Source of the DNA: Acetobacter vaccinii
Lineage (GTDB): Bacteria; Pseudomonadota; Alphaproteobacteria; Acetobacterales; Acetobacteraceae
Reading direction: 5' to 3'
DNA length: 64,000 nucleotides
Assembly (NCBI RefSeq): GCF_008365315.1
Contig: NZ_CP043506.1
Coordinates: forward strand, 186,001-250,000
Of this stretch, positions 10,344 through 19,397 are shown one piece after another (within the stretch, counting starts at the first letter, position 1; each line of letters starts with the position of its first letter). Below the pieces are notes generated by a model that saw nothing but the letters and a program-made list of their open reading frames with translations, did no database searches and had not been told where the DNA came from. The translations under genes were made by a program, and so were the position numbers.

Positions 10344-13300
10344 TTGACTTCCAACGGTCAAGACACGCCTGCCTCTACAGGCGCAAAAATCCGCCGCATC
10401 ATGCTTGGCTGCGCCTGTGCGCTCGTGGGTGTACCCATGGTTGGCGCTGCATCGGTCATGGTGGGCATGGTGTTTGGGCCTGTGCCCATAACCCCGTTTG
10501 TGCGCCCCTTTCTACCCCTGACCGTCATCCCAGCCGAACCGGGCCGCCCGCCCCATGCCCGCCTGTGGCTAGGCCGTGCCACCTTGCGCTGGAATATCCT
10601 GCGTGATGGGCTGGACGCACCTGTTGCCCTGTCGCTCGGCAAGCTCAGGATTGCTGGCGCCACAGGCCAGACCAGCACCATTGGCCTGCTTGAGATCACG
10701 CTGGAGCCACATGCTCTCCTACAAGGTGTTTTTGCCCCCCGTGTGCTGAATATACACAACGCCCACCTGGCACTGCGCCGGGGACATGACGGCACCATAG
10801 GGCTGGATTTCGACCCCGCCCCCGACACGCTGCCACAGGGTGACAACACCCCTCTGACACTCAGCGCGCTTGAACACGCCTGTGTGGACGACACCACTGT
10901 GACCATGAACGACCAGTTGACCGGCACACACTGGACTGCGGCCCCCATGACCGCAGACCTGCACCTGCACACGGCTGGCGGGCACCAAGGGGTTGTTGGC
11001 ACCGCCGCCATGGCCATTACCCCCGACAACCAGCCCGACCGCACCATGCGTCTTACGGCCTCGGGCACACCCACGGACAAGGGCATTGTCTGGCGGCTGA
11101 CGACCAGCCCGCTGACACTGACAACATTTGCCAACATCCAGCCGGCCCTGGCCACCATGGATGTCCCCTTCAGCCTGTCGGCCGAAGCACAGCTTGTTGC
11201 CGCCCCTGCAACACCCTGGCTGTTACCGGGCAGCCTGACAGTGCGGGCAAAAATTGGTGCCGGGCACCTGGCCGCGGGCGGGAGCACCTACCAGACTGAC
11301 CACGGCACACTGGGTATCCGCATGGTGCTGGACCACAGCGCGGCCAAAACCGTACCCATGCGGGCCCGGCTGCTGGATACGGAACTGGTGCTGCGCCACC
11401 CGCTGCACCCAACAGACCCCGACCATGAACTGACAGTGCGCCTTGGCGGATGGCTTGATGCCTCCGACCTGCTGCACCCAACCCATGTGACCGGCGCGCT
11501 GGATACCGACATCCCCCAGGTGGCCTTTACCGACCTGGACCAGTACTGGCCAAGCCACGCTGCCAAAGGTGGCAAGGCCTGGGTGAACGAAAATATTACC
11601 GCAGGCATGGCCTCAGGCCTGCATACGCAAGTTCGGCTTGCCAGTACCCATGGCTGGAACGCCCTGAAAATAGCGGGGCTGGATGGCAGCCTGGAGGGTA
11701 AAGGGCTGACAGTGTACTGGCTGCGCCCCATTACCCCACTACAGGGTATGAACGCCCGGCTGGAAATCCATGACCTGGATACGTTGACCATCGATTTTCA
11801 GGATGGTTACCAGCAGGTTGGCACCCATGGGCGTATTGCCGCAGGCCCAGGCCGCATGACCATTAGCGGCCTGAGCGAAAAAGACCAGACTGGCACAATT
11901 ACCTCCGCGCTGGCGGGCAGGCTGGACACCATTCTGGCGTTGCTGGCCGAACCCCGGCTGCACCTGCTGTCGCGCCATCCGCTTGACGTTACCAACCCGC
12001 GTGGCAAGGCCGCCATTACCCTCAAGCTGACCCTGCCCCTGATCAGCCGGGTCAAAATTGATGATATGACCATCAACGCCCATGCCGACATTACCAATGC
12101 GGCACTCGGTAATGTTGTGGCTGGGCGGGGCATAACCAACGGCCGCTTTACACTGGACACCAGCACGGACGGGCTTTCCCTCTCCGGCACAGGGACAGTC
12201 AGCGGCCTGCCATCCACCCTGTCCTACAGCACGGATTTCCGCCATGTCGGCCCGCAGGAGACACTGGAGCAGGCGCATCTGACATCCCGGCTGACACCTG
12301 CAACGGTTGCTGCCGCAGGGTTTGACACCGGCGATCATTTTGATGGCAGCGCCAATCTGGATGTGGCCTACCTCCAGACCGGTGACCACCACGGCACGGT
12401 CAAGATTGGGCTCGATCTGGCACCGGCTCTTATCCGTATTCCACTCTGGCACAAGGCTGCGGGCAGGCCTGCAAAAGCCTCGGCCACACTGGGGCTGGAC
12501 CATGGGCATATTGCTTCGGTCGAAAATATCAACGCCTCCGGCCCAGACCTGTCTATTCAGGGTCAGGCACAGATGCGGCCCAAGCAGCCACCTGAACTTA
12601 TTATTTCGTCCTTTCGGGTCGCACGCTCCGTCGGGCGAGCACGCCTTGTGCTCCCTGCCCAGCCCCATGGCATGATCCATGTGGGTGTGCAGGCGGAAAG
12701 CCTTGACCTGTCCCCCTTTGTCAGCGGGGACCTGACAAACCCGAAGCCTGAAAAAAAGACCAAGCCTTCCCCCGGCTACCATGTGCCAGAAGCGGCAACA
12801 GGCAAGCTGCATGGGCCACCCGGACTGGCCTGGGCTATTGATGTCACAGCCAAAAACCTGTGGTACGCGCAGAACAAACCCCCGCTCCGCGGTATTAGCG
12901 CCTATTTTGAAGACAATGGCCTGCGTCTGGAAAGAATGCGTTTTTCCATGCGAGCGCCAACACCTGTCAGCATGACACTGGCCCCCAAGGGGCAAAAGCG
13001 GGCCCTCAACGCCACCATCCCCGACATGGGGGCTTTTCTGGCCGCTTTTAACATCCTGCCCGATGTGCGCGGTGGGCGGGCAAGTCTGGTCGGGACATTT
13101 GATGATTCACAGGCGTCTGCCCCTTTCAGCGGTCAGTTGAGCGTCTCACCCTTTGTGCTGACCAAAGCCCCCACGGCGCTGCGTGTGGCCCGCAATATCT
13201 CCTTTTATGGCTGGCTGGCATCGCAGGATACATCCACCTTTGAGATCACGCACCTGACCATGCCTGTCACGTTTGAAGATGGCACCTTGAACATTCACGA

Positions 13301-13574
13301 TGCCAGAACAGGCAATACGGCTCTGGGGGCCACGCTGGAGGGTGCCGTCAACCTTGAGCGCAACAGCATTGACCTGCAGGGAACTGTTGTGCCGCTGTTT
13401 GCCATCAACAAACTACCTGGAAAACTGCCGGGCATTGGCCGTCTGTTCAGCCCTGAGACAGATGGTGGGCTTCTGGCCTTAACCTTTGGAATTAGTGGCA
13501 AACTGGAAGACCCGACCTTGCATATCAACCCCTACTCCATCCTGCTGCCGGGCATGTTGCGACGGATGTTTTGA
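10344..13574 (+). CDS. AsmA/YhdP-like large membrane-anchored protein (DUF3971 type)
   Basis: A 1076-residue protein with one N-terminal hydrophobic anchor (about residues 18-45) and a long beta-rich periplasmic body. Order and composition resemble the YhdP/AsmA-like group: repeated LxIxxAxLxL strands, a central DUF3971-like part (IAGPGRMTISGLSEKD), and a C-terminal AsmA_2-like end with NLERNSIDLQGTVVPLFAINKLPGKLPGIGRLF. Members of this group bridge the periplasm and help move phospholipid to the outer membrane; that role is inferred. The start is a TTG at 10344 preceded by AAGG; no better ATG exists before the anchor. It is divergent from glnE. Confidence 0.82.
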   Translation: MTSNGQDTPASTGAKIRRIMLGCACALVGVPMVGAASVMVGMVFGPVPITPFVRPFLPLTVIPAEPGRPPHARLWLGRATLRWNILRDGLDAPVALSLGKLRIAGATGQTSTIGLLEITLEPHALLQGVFAPRVLNIHNAHLALRRGHDGTIGLDFDPAPDTLPQGDNTPLTLSALEHACVDDTTVTMNDQLTGTHWTAAPMTADLHLHTAGGHQGVVGTAAMAITPDNQPDRTMRLTASGTPTDKGIVWRLTTSPLTLTTFANIQPALATMDVPFSLSAEAQLVAAPATPWLLPGSLTVRAKIGAGHLAAGGSTYQTDHGTLGIRMVLDHSAAKTVPMRARLLDTELVLRHPLHPTDPDHELTVRLGGWLDASDLLHPTHVTGALDTDIPQVAFTDLDQYWPSHAAKGGKAWVNENITAGMASGLHTQVRLASTHGWNALKIAGLDGSLEGKGLTVYWLRPITPLQGMNARLEIHDLDTLTIDFQDGYQQVGTHGRIAAGPGRMTISGLSEKDQTGTITSALAGRLDTILALLAEPRLHLLSRHPLDVTNPRGKAAITLKLTLPLISRVKIDDMTINAHADITNAALGNVVAGRGITNGRFTLDTSTDGLSLSGTGTVSGLPSTLSYSTDFRHVGPQETLEQAHLTSRLTPATVAAAGFDTGDHFDGSANLDVAYLQTGDHHGTVKIGLDLAPALIRIPLWHKAAGRPAKASATLGLDHGHIASVENINASGPDLSIQGQAQMRPKQPPELIISSFRVARSVGRARLVLPAQPHGMIHVGVQAESLDLSPFVSGDLTNPKPEKKTKPSPGYHVPEAATGKLHGPPGLAWAIDVTAKNLWYAQNKPPLRGISAYFEDNGLRLERMRFSMRAPTPVSMTLAPKGQKRALNATIPDMGAFLAAFNILPDVRGGRASLVGTFDDSQASAPFSGQLSVSPFVLTKAPTALRVARNISFYGWLASQDTSTFEITHLTMPVTFEDGTLNIHDARTGNTALGATLEGAVNLERNSIDLQGTVVPLFAINKLPGKLPGIGRLFSPETDGGLLALTFGISGKLEDPTLHINPYSILLPGMLRRMF

Positions 13575-13846
13575 CGAAAGATTGGATTTTAATAATTCAT
13601 TTCTAATTAAGGAGTTTTTATATATTTTCTCAAAATATAAATCAGAAAAATCCTACGAAAATTTAAAAGAAAAAAGAAACATCTAACATTTTATTGATGA
13701 TTTTCAGAGCTAGATAAAAAACCCACAGGAAACCCCCAGCCTTTTCCGTGCGTTAACAATAGGCAGGGGCTGGAAATCATAGGCTGGCCCCATTGGCTAC
13801 CGCCAGGACATGAATGAAAAACACCTGACCAGAAAGGATATTTTTC
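13575..13846. other. AT-rich intergenic segment
   Basis: About 13575-13720 is very AT-rich compared with its surroundings and holds an AAGGAG-like motif (13609 area) with no usable start codon behind it. It may include the promoter of the next gene or be a remnant of foreign DNA. No gene is supported. Confidence 0.45.
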
Positions 13847-14380
13847 ATGCGTTTCTTACAGCGTGTCACCACTACAGCTGCATGCCTGACAACAGCGCTG
13901 TATATTTCTACCGCCATGGCACAGGCGCAGACACAGACTGTGCAGGTTCCTGTAGGCACAACATTACCGAGCGCCCCATCAGGCGCAATCCCGGTGACCA
14001 ACCCTGCCAATGCGGCATCGGCCCCCACCAAAGGGGCGCAGCTTGTGACAGGCGTAACAGGGGCAACCACAGCGGCCACACCCGGGGCGCTGGCAGAGGC
14101 TGGACTGCCCTCCATCGCCCAGGCCAGTCCGGGTAATGTCGCAGGGCTACTGTCCTACTGTGTCCGCAAGGATTATGTGTCGGGCACAACAGCCCGCAGC
14201 GTTGCCCGCACACTGGCCGAGCGGGCTGATGTGAAACATGATGAAAATTACTCGCTCGGTGGGCAGGGTCTTTTGCAGAATGCCACATCCAAGCCTTTTG
14301 ACATCGCCAGTCTGGGCCAATCCGCGCGCGTCAAGCTCTGCAGCGATCTGGTCAAAAAAGGGCAATCCCTGAGCAACTAA
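13847..14380 (+). CDS. DUF2501 (YjjA-like) exported protein
   Basis: A 177-residue exported protein of unknown function. A signal peptide ends at STAMAQAQ. A Thr/Ala/Pro-rich linker follows to about residue 95. The C-terminal part carries the DUF2501-like pattern GNVAGLLSYCVRKDYVSG and then QNATSKPFDIASLGQSARVKLCSDLVKKG, with two conserved cysteines that could form a disulfide. AAAGGA precedes the ATG by eight bases. It stands alone, with AT-rich DNA before it and a GC hairpin after it. Confidence 0.8.
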   Translation: MRFLQRVTTTAACLTTALYISTAMAQAQTQTVQVPVGTTLPSAPSGAIPVTNPANAASAPTKGAQLVTGVTGATTAATPGALAEAGLPSIAQASPGNVAGLLSYCVRKDYVSGTTARSVARTLAERADVKHDENYSLGGQGLLQNATSKPFDIASLGQSARVKLCSDLVKKGQSLSN

Positions 14381-14385
14381 AATCC

Positions 14386-14412
14386 GGGCGGCCCAGCTAC
14401 AGGGCCGCCTTT
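14386..14412 (+). terminator. Probable terminator hairpin after the DUF2501 gene
   Basis: GGCGGCCC (14387-14394) pairs with GGGCCGCC (14402-14409) around seven bases, with a short TTT behind. It sits between the convergent DUF2501 gene and the minus-strand exported-protein genes. The T tract is short. Confidence 0.55.
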
Positions 14413-15013
14413 ACGGCCGGGAGGCATGGGGCAGATCGCTTGTCAGTTCACGTTCGATCTGACTTGTATTGCCCGTTGCCGTATCATCAGACTGCGGCAG
14501 GTCGGCATCGGTTTCCTGCAAGGCAATCACATCATCCAGCACACCACGCGGGCTGGCAGACAGCTTGCCTGCGCGCATCTGGGCGCGGAAATCATCGTCT
14601 TCATCACGCAAGGCTGTATCCAGCCCATTGCCACTCACGCGGCCTACGGCGTGGAAAATACTCCCCTGCACCGGCTTGACCGGCACGACCAGCCAATTCC
14701 GCGTATGCGACAGCACGCTTGAGGCATCGGCCTCCATACAGGGCTGGTCGGTTGTCAGTGTAACTGTCTCGGTCGTGACAAGTGCCTGCCCGGCCACAGC
14801 AGGGGCATGCCGCCCATGTCTGGGAGCAGGCAGCGCAAAGACCGTGCCGGAGGGCACGACCAGCAGGGTATGTGCCGCTTGCCCCGCCACAGACATACAA
14901 ACCATAGCCCGCGCAGGGGTCTGCGCCCACCCGGTCACGGGGCAGGACAGCACCATACCCAGCACGGCACAGAGGGTTCCAATGTTCTGGCGTGTGGGCA
15001 TCCGTCTCTTCAT
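14411..15013 (-). CDS. Exported protein of unknown function
   Basis: A 200-residue protein with a signal peptide (MKRRMPTRQNIG..., cleavage near GWAQT). The mature part contains two cysteines (VCMSVAG and QPCMEAD) and a polar, acidic C-terminus. I recognise no family. It lies 45 bases after, and in the same direction as, two exported proteins that resemble each other, so the three probably form one transcript. Any role, for example in the envelope, is only guessed from location. Confidence 0.7.
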   Translation of the reverse strand: MKRRMPTRQNIGTLCAVLGMVLSCPVTGWAQTPARAMVCMSVAGQAAHTLLVVPSGTVFALPAPRHGRHAPAVAGQALVTTETVTLTTDQPCMEADASSVLSHTRNWLVVPVKPVQGSIFHAVGRVSGNGLDTALRDEDDDFRAQMRAGKLSASPRGVLDDVIALQETDADLPQSDDTATGNTSQIERELTSDLPHASRP

Positions 15014-15058
15014 ATCGGGTCAGTGTCCCTTCCGCCCCTGTCCGCCGCACAGCATAGG

Positions 15059-15685
15059 TTATGGGTGTGCCGGGTTTTCCTGCCGCAGACCTTCAGGCAC
15101 GGCAAAAATACTATCCGGCTGCGGTGTGCGCTGGACTGACAGGGCACGCACCGTCACCTGTCCCTGCTGGGCAACCTGCAGCAGCAGGCCGTCATCGGTA
15201 TAGCAGGCATCACTGGGTCTGCCTTCCGTATCGGAGGTGCGCCAGATGGTGCAAGCCTGCCCCGCTACAGTCGATGCGCCAAGCCGGGTATAGGACCCTG
15301 TGCCGGGGTGCTGGCCGGGCAGTGTCAGTTCCCGCCCACCGGGCACGGGCATGACACTTTCCCGATGGCGTGCCTCATCCACCACGGTCAGGGTTCTGTC
15401 TTTCCATGAGGTCAGCATAAATACGGGTGAATTTTCAGGGTCCAGCCTCTGCCGCAGCGTGGCCACCTGCCAGCGCATGCGCTGGTGGGCTGTGGCATCA
15501 CCCGCAGGGGATGACAGTTCGTAATGGATATCCACATCGGTGGAAGGCGTGACGTAAGGGGCTGTCATCTGGGCGGTGTCCTCCGCCTGAGCCACCCCCT
15601 GCCCACCAAGCAGGCCCAGAACACCCAGCGCCACCCAGCGCCCCCGTGCAATTATCCGCAGCCCCAGCATTCCGTAATTCCTCAT
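15059..15685 (-). CDS. Exported protein of unknown function, paralogue of upstream gene (downstream copy)
   Basis: A 208-residue protein with a long N-terminal hydrophobic signal (to about AQAED). The C-terminal half carries STVAGQACTIWRT, PSDACYTDDGLLLQVA and PDSIFAVPEGL, all with counterparts in the neighbouring gene at 15682-16419, where they read DTVAGQPCTVWQA, AQACVTADGFVLEQDG and ASAFQPPEGF. The paired cysteines suggest a disulfide in the periplasm. The pattern is loosely like DUF4412-type proteins. The start overlaps the upstream stop by four bases (ATGA). Confidence 0.75.
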   Translation of the reverse strand: MRNYGMLGLRIIARGRWVALGVLGLLGGQGVAQAEDTAQMTAPYVTPSTDVDIHYELSSPAGDATAHQRMRWQVATLRQRLDPENSPVFMLTSWKDRTLTVVDEARHRESVMPVPGGRELTLPGQHPGTGSYTRLGASTVAGQACTIWRTSDTEGRPSDACYTDDGLLLQVAQQGQVTVRALSVQRTPQPDSIFAVPEGLRQENPAHP

Positions 15686-16419
15686 TGCGGTTTTTTCTCT
15701 TCCTGCCCTGCTGGCAGAGGCGCATGAGGCTTGACCTCCATGAACCCTTCTGGCGGCTGGAAGGCACTGGCAGGCACAGCCTCGTAAGATACCGAAACAG
15801 CCTTGAGTTGCCCGTTCAGCCCATCCACATCCACACCGTCCTGCTCAAGCACAAACCCATCCGCTGTGACACAGGCCTGAGCGGCCCCCAGAGCCGAATA
15901 GGCCTGCCATACCGTGCAGGGCTGACCGGCCACTGTATCCGTCCCCTTGCGGGTAAAATGCATCGACAGGTCCAGTAGGAAAGGATTACGCACACCGTCC
16001 TGCTGGACAAGGCGCGTGTAAACATGCCGGGTATTCAGCAACACCAGCACTTCCTGCGCGGCGCGGTTGATAATGACCGCCCCCCGGGTGGCACTACCTT
16101 GTGGGTCAGCCAGGTAATTCACCCGCAAAAGCCCGCCATCGCCCGAATATAACACCTGCACATACCGGGTCTGGACCGGCGTGTCGGGCTTTGCCCCTTC
16201 CTTCAGGTCACGTTCGGTCGGACGGGGCTGAAAGGTGTACACAATAACGGCATCACGCGCCGGGGCCAGCGGGGGGTGGTCCTCCTGCGAGGCTGCAAGG
16301 GCCGGGCCTGCAAACAGGCCCATGACCAGCACGCCACCACAAACAAACCGCGCCATACGGGCATTGAGAGGAAGAGAGAGTGTCACCTTGGGTATTTCTC
16401 CACTGTTCTGACCTGTCAC
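15682..16419 (-). CDS. Exported protein of unknown function, paralogue of downstream gene (upstream copy)
   Basis: A 245-residue protein. After a hydrophobic signal (about residues 23-43, ending ALAAS) comes a beta-rich domain with YVQVLYSGDGGLLRVNY, then the shared VAGQPCTVW and CVTADGFVLEQDG segments, and a charged tail ending EEKKPQ. The annotated start is a GTG at 16419; an ATG giving MARFVCGG is an in-frame alternative that would trim the N-terminus to a normal signal peptide. Tandem duplication with the following gene is likely. Confidence 0.72.
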   Translation of the reverse strand: MTGQNSGEIPKVTLSLPLNARMARFVCGGVLVMGLFAGPALAASQEDHPPLAPARDAVIVYTFQPRPTERDLKEGAKPDTPVQTRYVQVLYSGDGGLLRVNYLADPQGSATRGAVIINRAAQEVLVLLNTRHVYTRLVQQDGVRNPFLLDLSMHFTRKGTDTVAGQPCTVWQAYSALGAAQACVTADGFVLEQDGVDVDGLNGQLKAVSVSYEAVPASAFQPPEGFMEVKPHAPLPAGQEEKKPQ

Positions 16420-16482
16420 AGGGTTAATGGCGTGCCGCAGCTTGTGCCACCAACCGCCCCAAGCTGGCCAGTATCAGACATT

Positions 16483-17124
16483 TTAAAGAGCGCGGATTTC
16501 AGCCTCCAGCAAGGCGGGGTCAAAACTGTCCCGCCAGCAGGGGCGCATGGCAACGGCCCGCGCCAGTTGGGCCTTGTAGTCCTGCACCGGAATTTCCACC
16601 CCGCCAAAACGGGCCAGATGCTCCGTGCCGAACTGGGTGTCCAGCAGGATAAAACCCCCAAGACGCAGGCGGGCGACCAGATGCACCAGAGCTACTTTGG
16701 AGGCATCTGTCACACGGCTGAACATGCTTTCACCAAAAAACACGCCGCCCATGGCCACACCATACAGCCCCCCGACGAGTTCACCCGCAACCCGACATTC
16801 CACACTGTGGCCGAAACCCATGTCATGCAGGGCGCAAAATAGCTCAAGAATGCGTGTGTTGATCCATGTTGTCTCCCGCCCTGGGGCTGACTCTGCACAT
16901 GCCAGCATGACGGCACGAAAGTCCTGATCGGTGCTGACATCAAACTGCCCGGAAAGAACAGTCCGGCGCAGGCGGCGGGGTAAATGGAACCCGTCAAGCG
17001 GCAGAATACCGCGTGGATCGGGGTCGTACCACGACAGTTCCTGCCCCTGCGCGTCTTCCGCCATGGGGAAATACCCTGCCGCGTATGCGCCCAGCATCAA
17101 TTCCGGTGTCAGCCCGTCCTGCAT
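16483..17124 (-). CDS. aat: Leucyl/phenylalanyl-tRNA--protein transferase
   Basis: Adds Leu or Phe from aminoacyl-tRNA to proteins with N-terminal Arg or Lys, marking them for ClpAP degradation by the N-end rule. The family hallmarks are all there: GAYAAGYFPMAED at the N-terminus, WYDPDPRGILPLD, TWINTRILELF, HSVECR, GGLYGVAMGGVFFGESMFS and LGGFILLDTQF. The 213-residue length is normal. GGGAGC precedes the ATG. Confidence 0.96.
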   Translation of the reverse strand: MQDGLTPELMLGAYAAGYFPMAEDAQGQELSWYDPDPRGILPLDGFHLPRRLRRTVLSGQFDVSTDQDFRAVMLACAESAPGRETTWINTRILELFCALHDMGFGHSVECRVAGELVGGLYGVAMGGVFFGESMFSRVTDASKVALVHLVARLRLGGFILLDTQFGTEHLARFGGVEIPVQDYKAQLARAVAMRPCWRDSFDPALLEAEIRAL

Positions 17125-17277
17125 GGTGCTCCCTTTTTTCCGTGTGCCACCAGAGCCCTTGCAGGTACCCCTTTCGGCTATGGCGGCGCAAGCACACGCT
17201 TGCTAGGCTGCGCCCAGTCCTGACATGGGCAAGCACTCTGCCAGCCCCCGGCCACACCAACAGCCATGGAGCCCGCC

Positions 17278-18255
17278 ATGACCGACGCTGCCCCCCGCCT
17301 GATCCGCTCCGTCCGCCTGCCGGACGCTGTGGAGGCCCGTATTCGCTCGGATTTTACCGCCCCACCCCCGCCAGAAAACCCGCTGAACACCCAAAGCCTG
17401 CTGGAATTAGCGCATAGCTACGCCCCGACCGCCATTATACTGACCCACACAGCCCCGCTGCGGCAGGCAGACATTGCCCGCCTGCCTGACAGCGTGCGAC
17501 TGGTGGCCACCGTCAGTGTCGGGCTGGACCATCTGGATGTTCCCGCCCTGCTGGCGCGGGGGCTTGCCGTGTCCAATACGCCGGACGTGCTGACCGACTG
17601 CAATGCCGACATGGCCATGCTGCATATTCTGGCAGCCAGCCGCCGTGCTGCGGAATATTTCACACTGGTCAAAAGCGGCAACTGGACACGCCCGTTAGGC
17701 ATGGATGAAATGCTGGGCCGCCGTGTTACAGGCAAGCGGCTGGGCATTGTTGGCATGGGCCGGATCGGACAGGCTGTGGCACACCGGGCCCGCGGGTTTG
17801 AGATGGAGGTGCTCTATCACAACCGCCGCCGCCTGACCCCGGAGGAGGAAGCCGGGGCCACCTATTACGACCGACTGGAAGATATGCTGCCCCAGTGTGA
17901 CATTCTCTCCCTCCATATGCCCGGCTCGGCCGGGGCGGCCCCCATCATCAACGCCGACACGCTGGCCCTGCTGCCGCGCGGGAGCGTGCTGGTCAATGCC
18001 GCGCGCGGCTCCCTTGTGGATGAAAACGCCCTGATCGACGCCCTGCGCTCCGGCCACCTGGCAGGGGCCGGGCTGGATGTTTACAGCAAGGAACCCAACC
18101 CCAACCCGGAACTGACGGCTCTGCCCAACGTGTTCCTGACCCCTCATGCTGGCAGTGCTACGGTGGAAACCCGCACAGCCATGGGGATGCTGGCTCTGGA
18201 TAATGTTGCCGCACTGGCTGCGGGCAAGCCCCTGCCCTCCGCCGTAACCGCGTAA
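17278..18255 (+). CDS. D-2-hydroxyacid dehydrogenase (glyoxylate/hydroxypyruvate reductase-like)
   Basis: NAD(P)-dependent reductase of the D-isomer-specific 2-hydroxyacid dehydrogenase family. The Rossmann motif reads GIVGMGRIGQAVA. The catalytic set is visible: Arg in LVNAARGSLVDE, Glu in the following helix region (KEPNPNPEL), and His in LTPHAGSAT. The substrate is probably glyoxylate, hydroxypyruvate or a 2-keto-gluconate-type acid, but the sequence does not decide. The ATG at 17278 has GGAG six bases upstream; ATG 17266 is in frame. A small membrane protein gene follows 12 bases later. Confidence 0.9.
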   Translation: MTDAAPRLIRSVRLPDAVEARIRSDFTAPPPPENPLNTQSLLELAHSYAPTAIILTHTAPLRQADIARLPDSVRLVATVSVGLDHLDVPALLARGLAVSNTPDVLTDCNADMAMLHILAASRRAAEYFTLVKSGNWTRPLGMDEMLGRRVTGKRLGIVGMGRIGQAVAHRARGFEMEVLYHNRRRLTPEEEAGATYYDRLEDMLPQCDILSLHMPGSAGAAPIINADTLALLPRGSVLVNAARGSLVDENALIDALRSGHLAGAGLDVYSKEPNPNPELTALPNVFLTPHAGSATVETRTAMGMLALDNVAALAAGKPLPSAVTA

Positions 18256-18267
18256 GGAGCCACGACC

Positions 18268-18462
18268 GTGAACTTCCGCCTGTTCTGTCTGCTGGGTATT
18301 CTGGTCTGCCTGCTGGTGTCGTGGCTGGCCCCGCATTATCTGGGGGCCGCAAGGGTTGTCGGCTACAGCTTTCTGGGGTTTGCCACCCTTGCCACCTTGC
18401 TGGGCTACCGCACGCATGAGGCTGTTGCACCCGCACAGGCTACGACACTCAAGCAGGACTGA
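18268..18462 (+). CDS. Small two-helix membrane protein
   Basis: A 64-residue protein starting at GTG with AAGGAG eight bases upstream. Two hydrophobic segments (about residues 3-20 and 28-47) and a short polar tail. Function unknown. It follows the dehydrogenase gene by 12 bases and is probably cotranscribed. Confidence 0.72.
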   Translation: MNFRLFCLLGILVCLLVSWLAPHYLGAARVVGYSFLGFATLATLLGYRTHEAVAPAQATTLKQD

Positions 18463-18511
18463 CGTCAGGCTAAAAAGCCCAGCCACCTCCTGCACGCAAG
18501 CAGGGAAAGGC

Positions 18512-18551
18512 CGGGTGTGACAGGCGGGAATAGCCCCGCCTGTCACACCCG
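18512..18551. terminator. Perfect 17-bp hairpin between convergent genes
   Basis: CGGGTGTGACAGGCGGG (18512-18528) is perfectly complementary to 18535-18551 around a six-base loop. It ends one base before the stop codon of the minus-strand EcsC gene. It has no T tract on either side, so it may act as a bidirectional transcript end or mRNA-stabilising hairpin. Confidence 0.6.
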
Positions 18552-19397
18552 TTATTCGCGGAATGTGCTGTCCTCACCCCCCTGGGCGGACAGGTTGTCG
18601 CGCATGGCCAGAGCAGTATCGCGCACGACCGGGCCGTGCTCGCGCTCCAGCCGCCGGATGGTAAAGTGGGCTCGGGCCAAGGCGCGGTAATGGGCAAAAA
18701 ACGCCGCATTCAGCGATGCCCCACACAGAGCCCCCGCTACGGGCATAAGTTGCAGGGACAGCTTCTGCCCCAGTGCCAAGCCGTAATGGGAGGCCACTTC
18801 GGCAATCAGCATCACCACCGGGCGACCACGCAACACCGCGCGGGCGGAGAAATAACCCAGTTCGCTTTCCTCCCCATTCCGGCGGTTGGGAAAGGCACGC
18901 AGGGCAAATACTTCCAGACAGGCCTGTCGGGCGTCCGGGGTGCTCAGGTCCTCGCCTTCCTCCCGCGCGATGCGGGCAATTTCACGCATGATGGTCAGGG
19001 TCGTAAAGCCGACATCCGGCCCCAGCCCGGCCAGACCACCAAACCCGCCCACAGCGCCAGACACCGCCACGGCGGCATGGGTAGCGCGCGAGCGCCAGCG
19101 GGCTTCGGGCACAGTGGTGGCAGGGCCATTCATGCCCAGCACTGCTACGTCAAACGCGCGGGTAATGGCGGTTTCGGCCAGGTTGCGCAGTTTTTCCTCA
19201 ATCCCCGGCGCCATGCCAAGGCCACGCATGCCAATGCGTGCGGCGTGGCCTACAGCACCCCCCATAAGGTCGGCCAGGCGGACCAGAACACCACGCCCGG
19301 ACTCCACTGCGGCCAAGGCGTTTTCCAGTTCGCCAAGGTCGTGAATGCTGAGTGCGAGCGGTTTCAGCGCGCTGCCTGCTGTTTCCTTCGTGGTCAT
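18552..19397 (-). CDS. EcsC-family protein
   Basis: A 281-residue protein of the EcsC family (PF12787), whose biochemical role is unknown; the Bacillus namesake lies with an ABC transporter. Typical segments are GLGPDVGFTTLTIMREIARIA in the middle and LMPVAGALCGASLNAAFFAHYR followed by AHFTIRRLER near the end. Gly/Ala-rich hydrophobic stretches (AAVAVSGAVGGFGGLAGLG) suggest membrane contact. The ATG at 19397 is chosen for AGGAAAG just upstream; the frame is open further upstream but without support. Confidence 0.87.
   Translation of the reverse strand: MTTKETAGSALKPLALSIHDLGELENALAAVESGRGVLVRLADLMGGAVGHAARIGMRGLGMAPGIEEKLRNLAETAITRAFDVAVLGMNGPATTVPEARWRSRATHAAVAVSGAVGGFGGLAGLGPDVGFTTLTIMREIARIAREEGEDLSTPDARQACLEVFALRAFPNRRNGEESELGYFSARAVLRGRPVVMLIAEVASHYGLALGQKLSLQLMPVAGALCGASLNAAFFAHYRALARAHFTIRRLEREHGPVVRDTALAMRDNLSAQGGEDSTFRE

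Noticed and set aside
11739..12995. 418-residue open frame on the minus strand
   Set aside because: Antisense to the AsmA-like gene, which has a coherent protein.
13486..13686. 66-codon frame running out of the AsmA-like gene into AT-rich DNA
   Set aside because: Starts inside another gene and has no start codon after the AAGGAG-like motif.
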